Assembly: GCA_036873135.1 (NCBI GenBank)
Contig: JAPTYO010000008.1
Span: 25,087,001-25,151,000, forward strand
Direction of reading: 5' to 3'
DNA length: 64,000 bases
Origin: Clarkia xantiana subsp. parviflora
Taxonomy: Eukaryota > Streptophyta > Magnoliopsida > Myrtales > Onagraceae
Shown: in pieces, positions 11,684 through 22,906 of the stretch
Layout: each line of letters opens with the position of its first letter
How positions within the stretch are numbered: position 1 is the first letter of the stretch
Position numbers and translations under genes: made by a program
Notes under the pieces: model-generated
Database searches by the model: none
What the model was told of the DNA's origin: nothing
What the model saw: the letters and a program-made list of their open reading frames with translations, nothing else

Positions 11684-13740
11684 TTAAAAAATGTTGCAAA
11701 CACCTAATCTTCCACGAAGATACTCAAAAGACGAAGTTTTCAATCCCTTGGTAAGAATATCTGCAATCTGCTCTTCACTCTTGCAGAAATCAAGCTCAAC
11801 TTCTCCATTCTTCACCAAATCTCTTAAGAAGAAATACTTCACATCAATATGTTTGCTGCGCCCATAAAAGACTGGATTTCTTGACAGCTTGATTGTTGAA
11901 TCATTGTCACACCAGATTCTTGTTCCTTCCTTTTGCTTCTCCTTCAAATCATCTAGGATTCTTCTCACCCATAGAATTTGGCAAGCACATGAAGTGGTTG
12001 CTACAAATTCTGCCTCAGTGCTGGAAAGTGTCACGATGGATTGCTTCTTCGAGGACCATGACACTACAGTTTCACTCAGCATTAGAGCAAACCCAGAGGT
12101 GCTCCTTCGATCATTAGGATCTCCTGCAAAATCACTGTCAGTATAACCAACTAACTCAGAATTAGAACTCTTCTTGTACAAGAGACCATAATCTTTAGTT
12201 CCTTGCAGGTAAGGTATCTCATTATTCTTTTGACAGCATGTATGTGAACTTCAGTTGGGTTCTCCATAAACCTAGACACCAAACTCACTGCAAACTGTAT
12301 ATCAGGCCTTGTAGCTGTCAGGTACATTAGACTGCCTATGAGTTGCTTATAAAAGGTTTTATCAACCTCTTTACCTGCTCCTTCTTTGGTGGGTTTAAGT
12401 CCTACTTCAACAGGTGTGCTTACAGAATTGCAATTCAGAAGCTTAAACCTCTTAAGCACATCCCTAACATACTTCTTCTGACACACACTAACCCCACTAG
12501 CCCCCTGTTTGATTTCAAGCCCTAAGAAATAGTGTAACTTACCTAAATCTGACATTTCAAATTCCTTCATCATCATTTCTTTGAATTCTAAATGCATTTT
12601 AGGACAGTTACCTGTGTAAATAAGGTCATCAACATACACACAAACAACTAAGAAACTGCTGTTTCTAGTTTTTATAAACAATGTGTGTTCATAAGGGCTC
12701 TTTTCAAAACCTTCTCTCGGTAGATAAGATTCTAACCTACTGTACCAAACTCTAGGGGCTTGTTTTAATCCATAAAGGGCTTTATTCAGCTTATAAACTA
12801 GATTTTCTTTCCTTTTGATCTCAAAGCCTGGTGGTTGATCTATAAAGACCTCAACTTCTAACTTACCATGGAGAAAAGCAGACTTAACATCTAACTGATA
12901 GAGTACCCAACCATGCTGAGCTGCTAAGGCTAGAATAATCCTAATTGTATCTAACCTTGCTACTGGGGCAAATACTTCAGTATAATCTATCCCATAAGCT
13001 TGTTTATAGCCTTTAGCTACTAACCTAGCTTTATACTTATCTACTTCTCCATTTTCTTTTAGTTTAGTCTTAAACAACCACTTGACACCTATGGTTTCAT
13101 GACCCTTAGGTAGACTAACTAATTTTCAGGTTTGATTTCTTTCTATTGAGTCAATTTCTACTTGCATAGCTCTCCTCCATTTATCATTTTTGCTAGCTGA
13201 CTCATAAGTAAGGGGATCACAATCAGAAAATAGACATAAATGAGCTATAAAATCAGGATCATTTCTTCTAAGTTCAACATCACTAACCTCATAATCATCG
13301 AAGTATCTGGGCTTCTTGATTGGTCTGGGGTTGCTGTGCCATTCCTCTTCAGGTTCAGGGTCATTACCAACTGCTGTTGGAGAACCCTCATAGTCTACCA
13401 GCTCTTCTTCTTCTTCTTCTTCTTCTTCTTCTTCTTCTTCTTCTTCTTCTTTTTCTTCTTGCTGGTGGTCTTCTTGAGCTTGCTGCTCATCTTCTATCTG
13501 AAGCTGGTTTCCTCCTCCTGCATTTTCTTCATCTCCTTCTTCATCAGATCCAACTGGGAGATCATCTTTTCCTCCAACTTCTTCTCCTTCAACAATTAGG
13601 GGCTCTCTTCTACCTGTGACCCCTCCCCAATCCCAGGACTTGTCTTCTGCAAATTTGACATTCCTGCTTATAATGACTTTTCTAGAGATGGGGTTATAGA
13701 GCTTATATGCTTTTGAAACATCACTAAGCCCTAAAAACAC
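11684..13740 (-). pseudogene. pol: Reverse transcriptase and RNase H of copia element 1, broken
   Basis: From 13740 leftwards come the end of integrase and an acidic linker with a run of Glu, then the reverse transcriptase and RNase H. The RT shows ARLVAKGYKQAYGIDYTEVF, the LDVKSAFLHG segment and the catalytic VYVDDLIYTG. RNase H shows GYTDSDFAGD, SSTEAEFVATT and the terminal ADILTKGLKT. An in-frame stop near 13126 separates the linker from RT, and a frameshift near 12190 separates RT from RNase H. In intact copies this enzyme copies element RNA to DNA in virus-like particles. The conserved catalytic residues remain, so decay is recent. Confidence 0.9.
13403..13460 (-). repeat. (TTC)n microsatellite encoding a poly-Glu run
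   Basis: About 18 TTC/TCT triplets lie within the linker between integrase and reverse transcriptase. On the coding strand they give an uninterrupted Glu tract, so the expansion kept the frame. Confidence 0.9.
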
Positions 13741-14762
13741 ACATTTGAGAGATTTATCTTCTATTTTTCTCCTATTCTCTCCAGGTATCTTAGCATAAGC
13801 TATACAACCAAATACCTTTCAATGACTTACTGAGGGTTTCAAACCTGTCCAAGCTTCTTGGGGAGTCACATCTCGAACAACAAATGTGGGGCACCTATTG
13901 AGCACATGAAAGCTCCAAATTACTGCCTCAGGCCAGAACTTCTTAGGTACACTGCGTGTATTAAGAATGCTCCTAACCATATTCATGACAGTCTTGTTCT
14001 TTCTTTCAGCAACTCCGTTTTGTTGAGGAGTGAATGGAGCTGTCCTCTGAATCTCAATTTCATTGTCTTTGAGATGATCTTCAAACTCGTTTGAGCAAAA
14101 CTCTCCCCCTCTGTCAGTCCTGAGACACTTGATTTGATATTTGAGCTTTTCTCTACAGCAGCTTTAAAAACTCTAAAGATTCTAAATGCTTCAAATTTTT
14201 CACTCAGAATTGAAACCCATCCTTTTCGAGTAAAATCATCAATAAATGTGATAAAATACTTCTAACCTCCATTTGAAGCTGGAAAGATAGGTCCACATAA
14301 ATCTGAATGAACCAACTGCAGTGGTTTTGTGACCCTCCAAGCTTTGTCTTTTGGAAATTCACTATTCTCATGCTTCCCAAGAACACATCCTTCACATAGC
14401 TCATGTTGAATCTTGATTTGAGGAAGCCCTTCCACCATTCCTATCTTGTGGAGAGTGTTGAGTCCCTTGTAGTTCAGATGACCATATCTCAAATGCCACA
14501 ACTTTGCCTCTTCGTCTCTCTTCTCCTCGGCTGCTAGACTAATCTCAAGAGATTTGATCTCTAGAGGGAATAGTCTATTCTGGTTCATTTGAATCTCAAT
14601 GATTGATCCCTTCTTCTCTTCATGGATCTGGCACTTTTCTTTCCCAAACAAAATTGAGTAACCCTTCTGCATGAGCTGACCTACACTCAGAAGATTAGTT
14701 TTTAAATTTGGAACAAACAAAACATTAGATATAGTCTCAACAAAACCATTTAATGATTTCAA
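13741..14762 (-). pseudogene. Integrase of copia element 1, broken
   Basis: The N-terminal zinc-binding region reads WHLRYGHLNYKGLNTLHKIG followed by CEGCVLGKHE, the usual HHCC arrangement. LQLVHSDLCGPI carries the first catalytic Asp. A stop at about 14262 and a frameshift near 13740 interrupt the catalytic core, whose later part is readable in another frame, including PFTPQQNGVAERKNKT with the catalytic Glu. The enzyme normally inserts the DNA copy and makes the 5-bp duplication. Confidence 0.85.
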
Positions 14763-14771
14763 TCTAATGTC

Positions 14772-15012
14772 TCATCTTCCTTTGACTTGAGTTGAGGAGT
14801 TGTCTCCAAAAGCTACACTTGACTTGTAGCTCTCATCAAGTCGTGCAAATGCCTCATTGGTTCCACACATGTGGTTGCTGCAGCCAGTATCAAGAAACCA
14901 AACATCTACAGATGTTTGATTTTGATTCTTCTCGATGGCCATGTAGAGAACTTCACCTTCAGCAATCTCTGCATAATTAGACTTCTCTTGTCTATCTTCT
15001 GGTAATTTTGCC
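14772..15012 (-). pseudogene. Protease segment of copia element 1
   Basis: VDVWFLDTGCSNHMCG carries the aspartic-protease DTG triad residue and lies in the same frame as the gag zinc knuckle, as in copia polyproteins. A TGA stop near 14770, where Arg (CGA) would be expected, ends the frame before integrase. Confidence 0.85.
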
Positions 15013-15890
15013 CAGCAATCTGCCTTATAGTGCCCAAACTTGTGGCATCTGAAACACTCAACTTCAGCCTTGTTGAAGCTTCTTCTTCCTCTGCCTCGTT
15101 GATAACCACCACCCCTTGCATGAGAGCTGCTGCTCCCTCTTTCTTTGTGGTCATCTTCATCAGTGCCTCTGTGGGTTCCTCTTCCATAGCCTCTTCCATG
15201 ACTTTTCTTGCCACGAAAATTGTTCATTCATATGAAATTTGATCTTTCAAAACTCTGCACTGATTTGAGAGCCCGTTCTTCTCTATTTACACTGCTGTGC
15301 ATTTTCTGCTCATGAACAATCAGAGAGCTTTGTAGCTCGTCAAAGGTCAGTGTATCTATGTACTTTGATTCTTCAATAGCACATACAATATACTCAAATC
15401 TATAACTCAGAGATCTCAGGATTTTTTCAACTATTTCAGTGTCAGACATGGGCTTACCATAAAACCTCATTTTATTTCAAATTTCTCACACTTTAGAGCA
15501 GTAAGTTGATACCTTATCTCCTTCCTTCATCAGGAGTAGCTCAAACTCCTTCCTGAGAGCCTGCAGGTGAGCCTTCTTCAATCGTGCAGTTCCGGGTTCC
15601 CTTCTTCTTCATTGAGTCCCATATATCTTTGGAGGAGTCTTTGCAAAGAATTCCTTCCAAAATCACCCAATCAATTGACTGAAAGAGTATGTTCTTCGCC
15701 TTCATGTCTGTGAGCTTCCTGGCCTTGTATGCTGCTGCATCTTGCCCTTCTTTTCCAATACCATTCTCCACCACGTCCAGTACTCCTTTGCTCTGAGCAG
15801 ATTTTCCATCACCAAGCTCCAGTAATCGTAATTGCCTTCGTATTTGGGTATTGCTAACCCAGTGAATACAGGCTCAGATATGATTAATCG
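15013..15890 (-). pseudogene. gag: Gag of copia element 1, broken
   Basis: The C-terminal part has an Arg/Gly-rich stretch and a CCHC zinc knuckle, CFRCHKFGHYKADC (about 15056-15015), which binds element RNA. Upstream the gag core appears as ILRSLSYRFEYIVCAIEESK and as AKNILFQSIDWVILEGILCK in different frames, so at least one frameshift (near 15600) and a stop (near 15470) break it. The expected start near 15885 has lost its ATG. Confidence 0.85.
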
Positions 15891-15911
15891 AGGTTGGACC
15901 TTGAACCTTAG

Positions 15912-15923
15912 GCTCTGATACCA
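15912..15923 (-). other. Primer binding site, initiator-Met tRNA
   Basis: On the minus strand TGGTATCAGAGC lies two bases inside the 5' LTR. It is complementary to the 3' end of plant initiator methionine tRNA, the standard copia primer. Confidence 0.92.
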
Positions 15924-15925
15924 AT

Positions 15926-16276
15926 TGTAAATATTTGGGAGTGGTAATCAAATGAACTCACAGTATAATCAAATAAAAAAAACTTACGAAGAACCCTCTA
16001 GAAGATGGATATATGAAATGCTGCAGTTCTTATTCGCTACATATACGAGAAATACAAGTCTTATATAAGGCTAATCTTAACCGAAAAAACATCCCACTAT
16101 TTTCACTACTTAACTAATAATTAATGGGCTAAAAATCTAAAAATAATATGCAGAAGATAAACGTGCTGATAATAACAGCAGATAAGAACAAAGTTGGACC
16201 AGTCTAAAATTAGTGAACCGGCTTAATGAAACTGTTTGACCGGCCTTCAACAGCAACAGCTACAAAGATCCTTTCA
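15926..16276 (-). repeat. 5' LTR of copia element 1
   Basis: A 351-bp LTR with TG/CA ends, followed by the CATTA duplication at 16277-16281. It carries the element's promoter; TTATATAAGG on the plus strand near 16060 is a possible TATA region. Confidence 0.95.
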
Positions 16277-17468
16277 CATTATAATTCTAGGACATGTAAT
16301 ATAATGTGTTTCATATATAAACCTTCTCTTGATGATATTTTAAATGGGCGAAGAAGGTGTCCAAATGATAGATTTTTTCTATGTTTATCTGAGTTGAGAT
16401 TAAGTTTATCTATTAACATTTATATGAAACATACAAATTTATTACTGATTAGTGTAGCAATTGTTCATTTCATATGTGTATTACATGTGGTTTATTACTA
16501 TCTCTCCAGAGATAAATTCTTAAGGAGAGATTCTGAGGCCGTGCAAATTGAGGCCATTAAGCAGATTAGTTTGACTTCTTGTTTTGTGGATAATACTCCT
16601 GCCGAAGTTGTGGCTTACAGAAACTAGGTAACTTTAGTATCTTCAAGATCATGTCATGATCTATATCTATCTATATATATATTATATTAAGCCTGAGTGA
16701 AAGATAATAAGAGTTGATGGATTTACGCATTAGATTTCCAAGATTCAAGCTGAAGGTTTAGCCAATTTATCTAGATGTATCATTTGGAACAGAAGAGTCA
16801 TCGTGGAGCTAAGGGTTCAACTTGCTGCTCCCCTCCCAACCTGATCTCCCCTATGCCAGTCTTCCTTGGCTGGGGAATTGCAATCCATTCCCCACCAAAT
16901 CGGTTCCAATCACCCATATTGTTGAGGGTGGGTAAATTTTCTAAATAGAAGCGCAGTCTCCTAAGTAGCTTCAAAGCGCTATACTCCAATCACTTAGATT
17001 TCAGTTTTCTAAATTGGTGATTTGTGTTTTTCATAATCAGATCATACTTTATTTATTATTATTATTATTATTTTTTATAAAAAAAGGTAAACAAAACGAT
17101 CATCTTTTTCTACATGTAAGTAGATGTTTTTTTCATCAATCAATTGTATATAACAGCTGTAATGCTTCTGAAATTTCCCCAGAAAAGCTTATAACTAAAT
17201 ACTGTTTTAGTTTCATTTATTTAAATTTCCATTTTGTTTCTCTATACCTCGATTGGCCAGATTTTTGTCAATATGTTCTACTGACCATAAATTAGTTACA
17301 CTTCTTTCATTGCAGATAGTTTCTATTCTCTGTGATATTCCAGAATACAATTAACTGATGGTAAATTAACATAATTCTTCAGAGACATCTTGATTTATTT
17401 ATAATATATATTTATTGACAGAAGAAAAATATTCGTCTCAACTCATTATTCAAATATACAATTGGCAG
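16277..17468. other. Unassigned AT-rich sequence upstream of the HAK/KUP remnant
   Basis: An open frame from inside the LTR to 16627 includes a hydrophobic stretch (LLLISVAIVHFICVLHVVYYY) but matches no family I recognise. TCTATCTATATATATATTAT at about 16661, followed by AAAGATAATAAGAG, resembles the 5' end of the Helitron at 56066, but no matching 3' end was found nearby. Some of this may be decayed introns of the transporter gene. Confidence 0.35.
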
Positions 17469-17920
17469 GTCAACATCTATTGCTTGTATGTGTCATGTTG
17501 GTGAGGTTTGCTTTACAACGTATTGACACCTGCAGGGTAGCATTTATGTTTGCTCCGATTGTGAAAGTCTGGTTGTTATCTATGTTCTCAATTGGGCTAT
17601 ATAATACAATATAATGGAACCAAGAAATTGTTCAAGTCGTTTCTCCATTCTACATCATTAAGTTCTTCAAAGAGATTGGAAAAGATGGTTGGATTTTTCT
17701 TGGAGGTGTTCTGTTAGAATTAACAGGTAGGTCTCTTAGGATTCAATGTTGTTAGAAATGTACTTTTACAATTTATAGTTTCCTCTTAATTTTAAGGTAT
17801 TAACCAGCTACCTCTGTGAGTGGCTAACATGCAACCAAGCTCAGTTCACTTAATTTGGTTTTAACAGGTATTGAAGCGATGTTTGCGGATCTTGGTCATT
17901 TTACCGTTTTCTCTATACAT
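17469..17920 (+). pseudogene. HAK/KUP potassium transporter remnant, two exons
   Basis: Two exons are recognisable: 17469-17726 and 17868-17920. They join at a GT-AG intron that splits a Gly codon. The first reads RFALQRIDTCRVAFMFAPIV, then WLLSMFSIGLYN and FYIIKFFKEIGKDGWIFLGG. The second reads IEAMFADLGHFTVFSIH, the signature of HAK/KUP plasma-membrane potassium transporters. An in-frame TAA lies at about 17616, just before WNQE. A normal donor (GTGAGT) follows 17920, but 47 bp later a fold-back transposon begins and no further exon is found. The N-terminal exons are also missing; a full protein is about 750-800 residues. It cannot make a transporter. Confidence 0.85.
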
Positions 17921-17967
17921 GTGAGTATGCATTAAAAGTCTCCTTTATACAAAATTAAAAAATAATA

Positions 17968-18530
17968 GGGTTAAGTCCTTATTTGGTCCTTGAACTTGTA
18001 CAGTTTTTGCAATCTGGTCATCTACCTCTAATTTCACGTGTTTTGGTCCTCAAACTCACACTAACTATTTAATTTCGTCCTTTTGTTATAAAAAAAAAAC
18101 CCCGTTAATTTAAAGGATTTAACAATGTAAGAGCCGGTTTTACCCTCAATAAAATCGATTTATCTATATAACATTATTATACCGGTTATTATATAAAAAA
18201 TAATAATTATTATAGTTAAATAAAATAAATAGCGGAATTGAAGCAAGTGCAGGAAAAGCTTATTCAGCTATTTATTTTATTTAATTATAATAATAATAAT
18301 TTATTTATTTACATAATAACCGGTTTAATAATGTTAAATAGATAAACCGGTTCTATTGAGGGTAAAATCGGCTCTTACCTTATTAAATCCTTTAAATTAA
18401 CGATTGTTTTAACAGAATGACGAAATTAAATAATTGGTGTGAGTTTGAGGACCAAATTACGTGAAATTAGAGGTGGATGACCAAATTGCGAAAACTGTAC
18501 AACTTCAAGGACCAAATAAGGACTTAACCC
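17968..18530. mobile_element. Fold-back Mutator-like element B, 563 bp
   Basis: It begins GGGTTAAGTCCTTATTTGG and ends with the complement ...AAATAAGGACTTAACCC. The arms are near-complementary over roughly 250 bases each, so the element is almost one hairpin. A perfect 9-bp duplication, AAAATAATA, flanks it (17959-17967 and 18531-18539). No coding sequence. It lies within what was probably an intron of the HAK/KUP gene. Confidence 0.85.
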
Positions 18531-18600
18531 AAAATAATACATCATCACAAAACACTACCATTATAATAGTGGAATAATATTTATATGAAAACAGAGGAAT

Positions 18601-18808
18601 TGTTATGAAACATACCAAAGACAAGAGAAAGATAATATGAAGAGAGTAAATTGGGATGTCTTATTCTCATGTACAAGAGCCCTTTATATAGGGTTACACA
18701 TTCTTGAAGAACAAGAATAATTAATACAAGGAAAGTGTAAATAAGGAAGTTGATATATACATAAATATTGAACATCCATTTAATTCTCTAAAACATATAT
18801 TCATAACA
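18601..18808 (-). repeat. 3' LTR of copia element 2
   Basis: A 208-bp copy with the same length as 24346-24553, differing at about two sites (near 18634 and 18727). The outer edge is set by the GGAAT duplication. Confidence 0.95.
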
Positions 18809-18819
18809 CTCCCCCTTGG
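18809..18819 (-). other. Polypurine tract of copia element 2
   Basis: CCAAGGGGGAG on the minus strand abuts the 3' LTR. The identical tract is present in copia element 3 at 33160-33170. Confidence 0.85.
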
Positions 18820-19015
18820 ATGTTCATAAGGGAATTGTGCCTCGTTAAAACCTTACTAGAAAAAACTCTGTGGGAAAAAATCTAATAAGGAAAAAGAGTA
18901 CACAATTAATGATCCCTTTTGTAAGCTGACTTGTTAAAAACCTTACCAGGAAAACCCGATGGGACAAAACCTTGGCTAAGGGAAAAAGAGTACAGCGCTT
19001 GTAGATTCCCCCTGA

Positions 19016-20836
19016 TCACGTAATCTCTTTTAGTCGACGCAATCCAATTTTGTTCACCAGTCTCTCGAATGCCGCAGTTGGTAAAGCCTTCGTGAATAAA
19101 TCTGCTAGATTATCACTGGAACGGACTTGTTGGATGTTGATGTCGCCTTTCTTCTCAAGATCATGGGTGAAGAATAGTTTAGGAGAAATGTGCTTCGTCC
19201 TGTCTCCTTTGATGTAGCCTTCCTTCATCTGAGCAATACATGCTGCATTATCCTCATATAATATAGTAGGTACCTTTTCATCTAAAGGTAAGTTGCACAT
19301 CTTCTGAATATGGTGTGTCATCGATCTTAACCAAACACACTCCCGGCTTGCCTCATGCAATGCGATTATCTTTGCGTGGTTTGAGGATGCAGCTGCTAAT
19401 GATTGCTTCATTGACCGCCATGATATAGATGTACCGCCACATGTGAATAAATAACCTGTTTGAGATCGGCCCTTGTGTGGATCAGATAAATACCCTGCAT
19501 CTGCAAAACCAATTAATCCAGATATTGAATTATTTTGATAAAATAAGCCCATGTCATTCGTTCCTCGAAGATATCGGAATATCTGTTTAACTCCATTCCA
19601 GTGTCTTTGTGTTGGGGAAGAGCTGAATCTTGCTAATAAGCTTACAGCAAATGAGATATCGGACCTCGTGTAATTTGCAAGATACAATAGTGCTCCCACA
19701 GCACTAAGATAAGGTACTTCAGGACTAAGGGGTTCTTCATTAATCTCACGAGGGCGGAAAATATCTTTATCAACATTTAGCGACCTTACAACCATCGGGG
19801 TACTCAATGGATGTGCTTTATCCATGTAGAATCGCTTTAACACCTTATCTATGTAAGATGATTGATGGACGAAAATTCCATCTTTCAAGTGCTCAATTTG
19901 TAAGCCAAGACAAAACTTTGTTTTTCCAAGGTCTTTCATTTCAAATTCTTTTGTCAAGCAATTTACTGTGTCTTGAAACTCTTCAGGAGTTCCAATAATA
20001 TTTAAATCATCAACATACACAGCAATAATTACGAACTTTAGACCAGATCGCTTTATGAAGACACATGGACATATTTAATCATTCTTATACCCCTCTTTTA
20101 GCAAATATTCACTGAGACGATTATACCACATTCGTCTAGATTGCTTTAGCCCATACAACGATTTATTTAATTTGATTGAGCAGCTTTCCCGGGAATTTTT
20201 GCATGCTTCAGGCATCTTAAATCCTTCAGGGATTTTCATGTAGATTTTACTATCTAATGAGCCATATAAATAGGCTGTAACAACATCCATTAAACGCAAA
20301 TCAAGTTTTTCAGTTACTGCCAAACTTATAAGATATATGAAGGTAATTGCATCCACCACTGGAGAGTAAGTCTCCATATAATCAACGCCAGGCCTCTGCG
20401 AAAATCCTTGTGCAACCAATCTTGCTTTATATCTGACGATTTTATTATTCTCGTTTCTTTTTCGCACAAAAACCCATTTGTACCCGACTGGCTTAATTCC
20501 TTCAGGCGTCTGGACTATAGGTCCAAATACTTCACGCTTGTTTAGTGAAATTAATTCAGCTTGAATTGCATCTTTCCATTTTGGCCAATCATCTCTCTGT
20601 TTGCATTCTGCAATAGATTTTAGTTCCAGATCCTCGTCTTGTCTTAGAATTTCACAAGCAACGTTATATGCAAAGACGTTGTCGACAACTGTATATTTTC
20701 GGTTCCATCTTTTTCTAGAATGGACATAACTTACTGAGATCTCATCATTATCAACATTATCTTCAGGTACCTGAACCTTCTCAAAGGCTTTTTCGTTTGT
20801 TATGTCATTTTCTTCTTCTGAGGCAGTTACCTCCAT
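19016..20836 (-). pseudogene. pol: Reverse transcriptase and RNase H of copia element 2
   Basis: RT covers WKDAIQAELISLNKREVFGP, then YKARLVAQGFSQRPGVDYME and SLYGLKQSRRMWYNRLSEYL. After one in-frame stop (about 20075) it resumes in the same frame with the catalytic YVDDLNIIGT. RNase H follows with GFADAGYLSDPHKGRSQTGY, a DNAACIAQ segment and the C-terminal ADLFTKALPTAAFERLVNKI, ending near 19016. Apart from that stop the 600-codon stretch is open. The frame differs from integrase, indicating a frameshift near 20830. Confidence 0.92.
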
Positions 20837-22320
20837 AATACTGCCATTTTCAGTTGTTGCTCCTTTTCTTTTTCTAGGATTTTTATCCTTGGAACCGATT
20901 GGCCTCCCTCGCTTTTGGCGGGATTGCTTTCTTTTGCACTTAAAGATTTCCCTACTGGGACATCAATTCTAATCGGAGCATTTTCAGCTGGTATATGAGA
21001 TTTAGTAACTCGTTTGGGGTCAGTAAATGCATCTAGCAGTTGATTGGCAATGTTTTGTAAATGAATTATCTTTTGCACTTCATATTCACATTGATTTGTG
21101 CGAGGATCTAAATAAGATAATGCCAATGTATTCCAATCAATCTCTTTTATCAGCTCCTTATTTTCTCCCCCTAATGCTGGAAAATCTGACTCATTGAAGT
21201 GACAATCAGCAAATCTTGCTGTGAATAAGTGTCCAGTCATTGGTTCAAGATATTTTATTATTGAAGGGGACACATATCCAACATATATTCCTACCCTTCG
21301 TTGTGGTCCCATCTTCGTGCGTTGTGGTGGAGCAATTGGAACATATACCGCACAACCGAAAATTCTTAGATGAGAAATATTTGGCTCCTGACCAAAAGCC
21401 AATTGTAACGGGGAGAATTTATGATAACCAGTTGACCTGATGTGCAAAAGTGCTGCTGCGTGCATAATAGCATGCCCCCATGCTGATACGGGGAGTTTTG
21501 TTCTCATCAATAAAGGTCTAGCTATTAATTGAAGGCGCTTTATTAGTGATTCTGCTAGACCATTTTGTGTATGAACATGCGCGACTGGTTGTTCAACAAT
21601 TATTCCAGTTGCCATATAATAATCATTAAAGGCCTGTGATGTAAATTCACCAACATTATCCAGACGAATCTTCTTTATTGTAAAGTCTGGGAATTGTGCT
21701 CTCAATTTAATTATCTGAGCAAGCAATCTTGCGAATGCTAAATTTCTGGTAGACAATAAGCACACATGGGACCATCTTGTTGATGCATCTATCAAAACCA
21801 TAAAATATCTGAATGGTCCACATGAAGGGTGAATAGGCCCACATATATCTCCTTGTATCCTTTCCAAAAACATAGGGGACTCAAACCCAATTTTAGCATG
21901 TGAAGGCCTTGTAATTAATTTGCCTTGAGAACAAGCAGCACAAGAGAACTCTTTAAATTGCAGAATCTTTTAGTTCTTCAATGGGTGTCCATGAGAATTT
22001 TCTATTATCTTTCGTATCATATATGAACCGGGATGGCCTAACCGGTCATGCCAAATTATAAACTCATTTGTATTGATAAACTTCCGGTTTACTGTGTTAT
22101 GTGTTTCAATTACACTTATAGTAGTGTAGTATAAACCAGATGAAAGAGCGGGCAATTTCTCCAAGATACATTTATTACCCGACTTAATTGTAGTAATATA
22201 TAGATATTCATTCTTTCCATCATTCATAGTCTCAATATGATAGCCATTTTGGCGGATATCTTTAAAACTCAGTAAATTTCTTTGAGACTTTCTACAATAA
22301 AGTGCATCATTTATTTCCAA
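20827..22320 (-). pseudogene. Integrase of copia element 2, one stop codon
   Basis: The frame is continuous from 22320 to 20827 except for one TAA at about 21970, where Gln (CAA) would be expected. The zinc-binding part has WHDRLGHPGSYMIRKIIENS and then CAACSQGK. The core shows GDICGPIHP, RLDNVGEFTSQAF and QNGLAESLIKRLQ, supplying the three catalytic acidic residues. The C-terminal extension includes FPALGGENKELIKEIDWNTL, a segment also detectable in copia element 3 near 31964. Confidence 0.92.
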
Positions 22321-22339
22321 ATTTGTTCATCCGGCCATT

Positions 22340-22520
22340 AACAAATTGGCTTTTTCACAACCTTCGATCAAATTTTACTACCTGATATAGTAGTAATATC
22401 ACCATTTCTCATCTTCAGGTGATAAAAATATTTGGCATCTCTTAATATAGTATGCGTACTGGCGCAATCCGCAAGACATATATCCTCATGAACGGTCTTG
22501 GATTCAATTAATGATTGCCT
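22340..22520 (-). pseudogene. Protease remnant of copia element 2
   Basis: On the minus strand the segment reads EDICLADCASTHTILRDAKY, matching the D-[SC]-[AG]-[ST] active-site region of copia proteases in this lineage, then YFYHLKMRNGDITTISGS. It is short and has no continuous link to gag. Confidence 0.6.
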
Positions 22521-22906
22521 AATATCCATATTCTTCATAAAGAAAATAAATGAAGTAAATAAATACTGAAATAAAGTGCTGAATAGTAAATAACTGAAAT
22601 ATGCAGTGTAATAAATAACTGAAATAAACTTAAATAAAATGGAGTATAATAAATAACTGAAATAAAGTGCGGTAAAATAAATAAATAAATAACTGTAATA
22701 AAAATGCGATATAATAAATAATAAGTAAATGCATAAATAAAATTATGGATCGCTTTATTCATAATATAGGTCTTTATAATGATGTGCAGTACATGAGGAA
22801 AATAAATAGGATCTTTATGACCCTTTATTCATTCATTGGATCAGAATTTATTATGATATTTCTTGACCCTTTATTCTATTACACAAATATAGCATTCTCA
22901 TATATT
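22521..22906 (-). other. AT-rich non-coding spacer between gag and protease of copia element 2
   Basis: About 390 bp of imperfect repeats around AATAACTGAAATAAAGTGC separate the gag stop (22907) from protease. Copia element 3 has a comparable T-rich stretch (TTTACAGTTATTT and TTATTTATTGCACTGC, about 30690-30770), so the spacer appears to be a feature of this family rather than a random insertion. Confidence 0.6.

Larger units (their letters stand above)
11297..16276 (-). mobile_element. Ty1/copia retrotransposon 1 (full-length, disabled)
   Basis: Two 351-bp LTRs (11297-11647 and 15926-16276) enclose gag, protease, integrase, reverse transcriptase and RNase H in the copia order on the minus strand. 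Target duplication CATTA lies at 11292-11296 and 16277-16281. A perfect initiator-Met tRNA primer site and a polypurine tract are present. By eye the LTRs differ at about 9 of 351 positions, suggesting insertion on the order of one million years ago if a typical grass rate of 1.3e-8 applies. Several stops and frameshifts break the polyprotein, so it is no longer autonomous. Confidence 0.95.

Noticed and set aside
13240..13619. Plus-strand frames rich in Leu and Phe
   Set aside because: They are the complement of the Glu-coding (TTC)n tract within copia pol.
22535..22762. A hydrophobic Tyr/Phe-rich minus-strand frame
   Set aside because: It is produced by AT-rich repeats in the gag-protease spacer of copia element 2.
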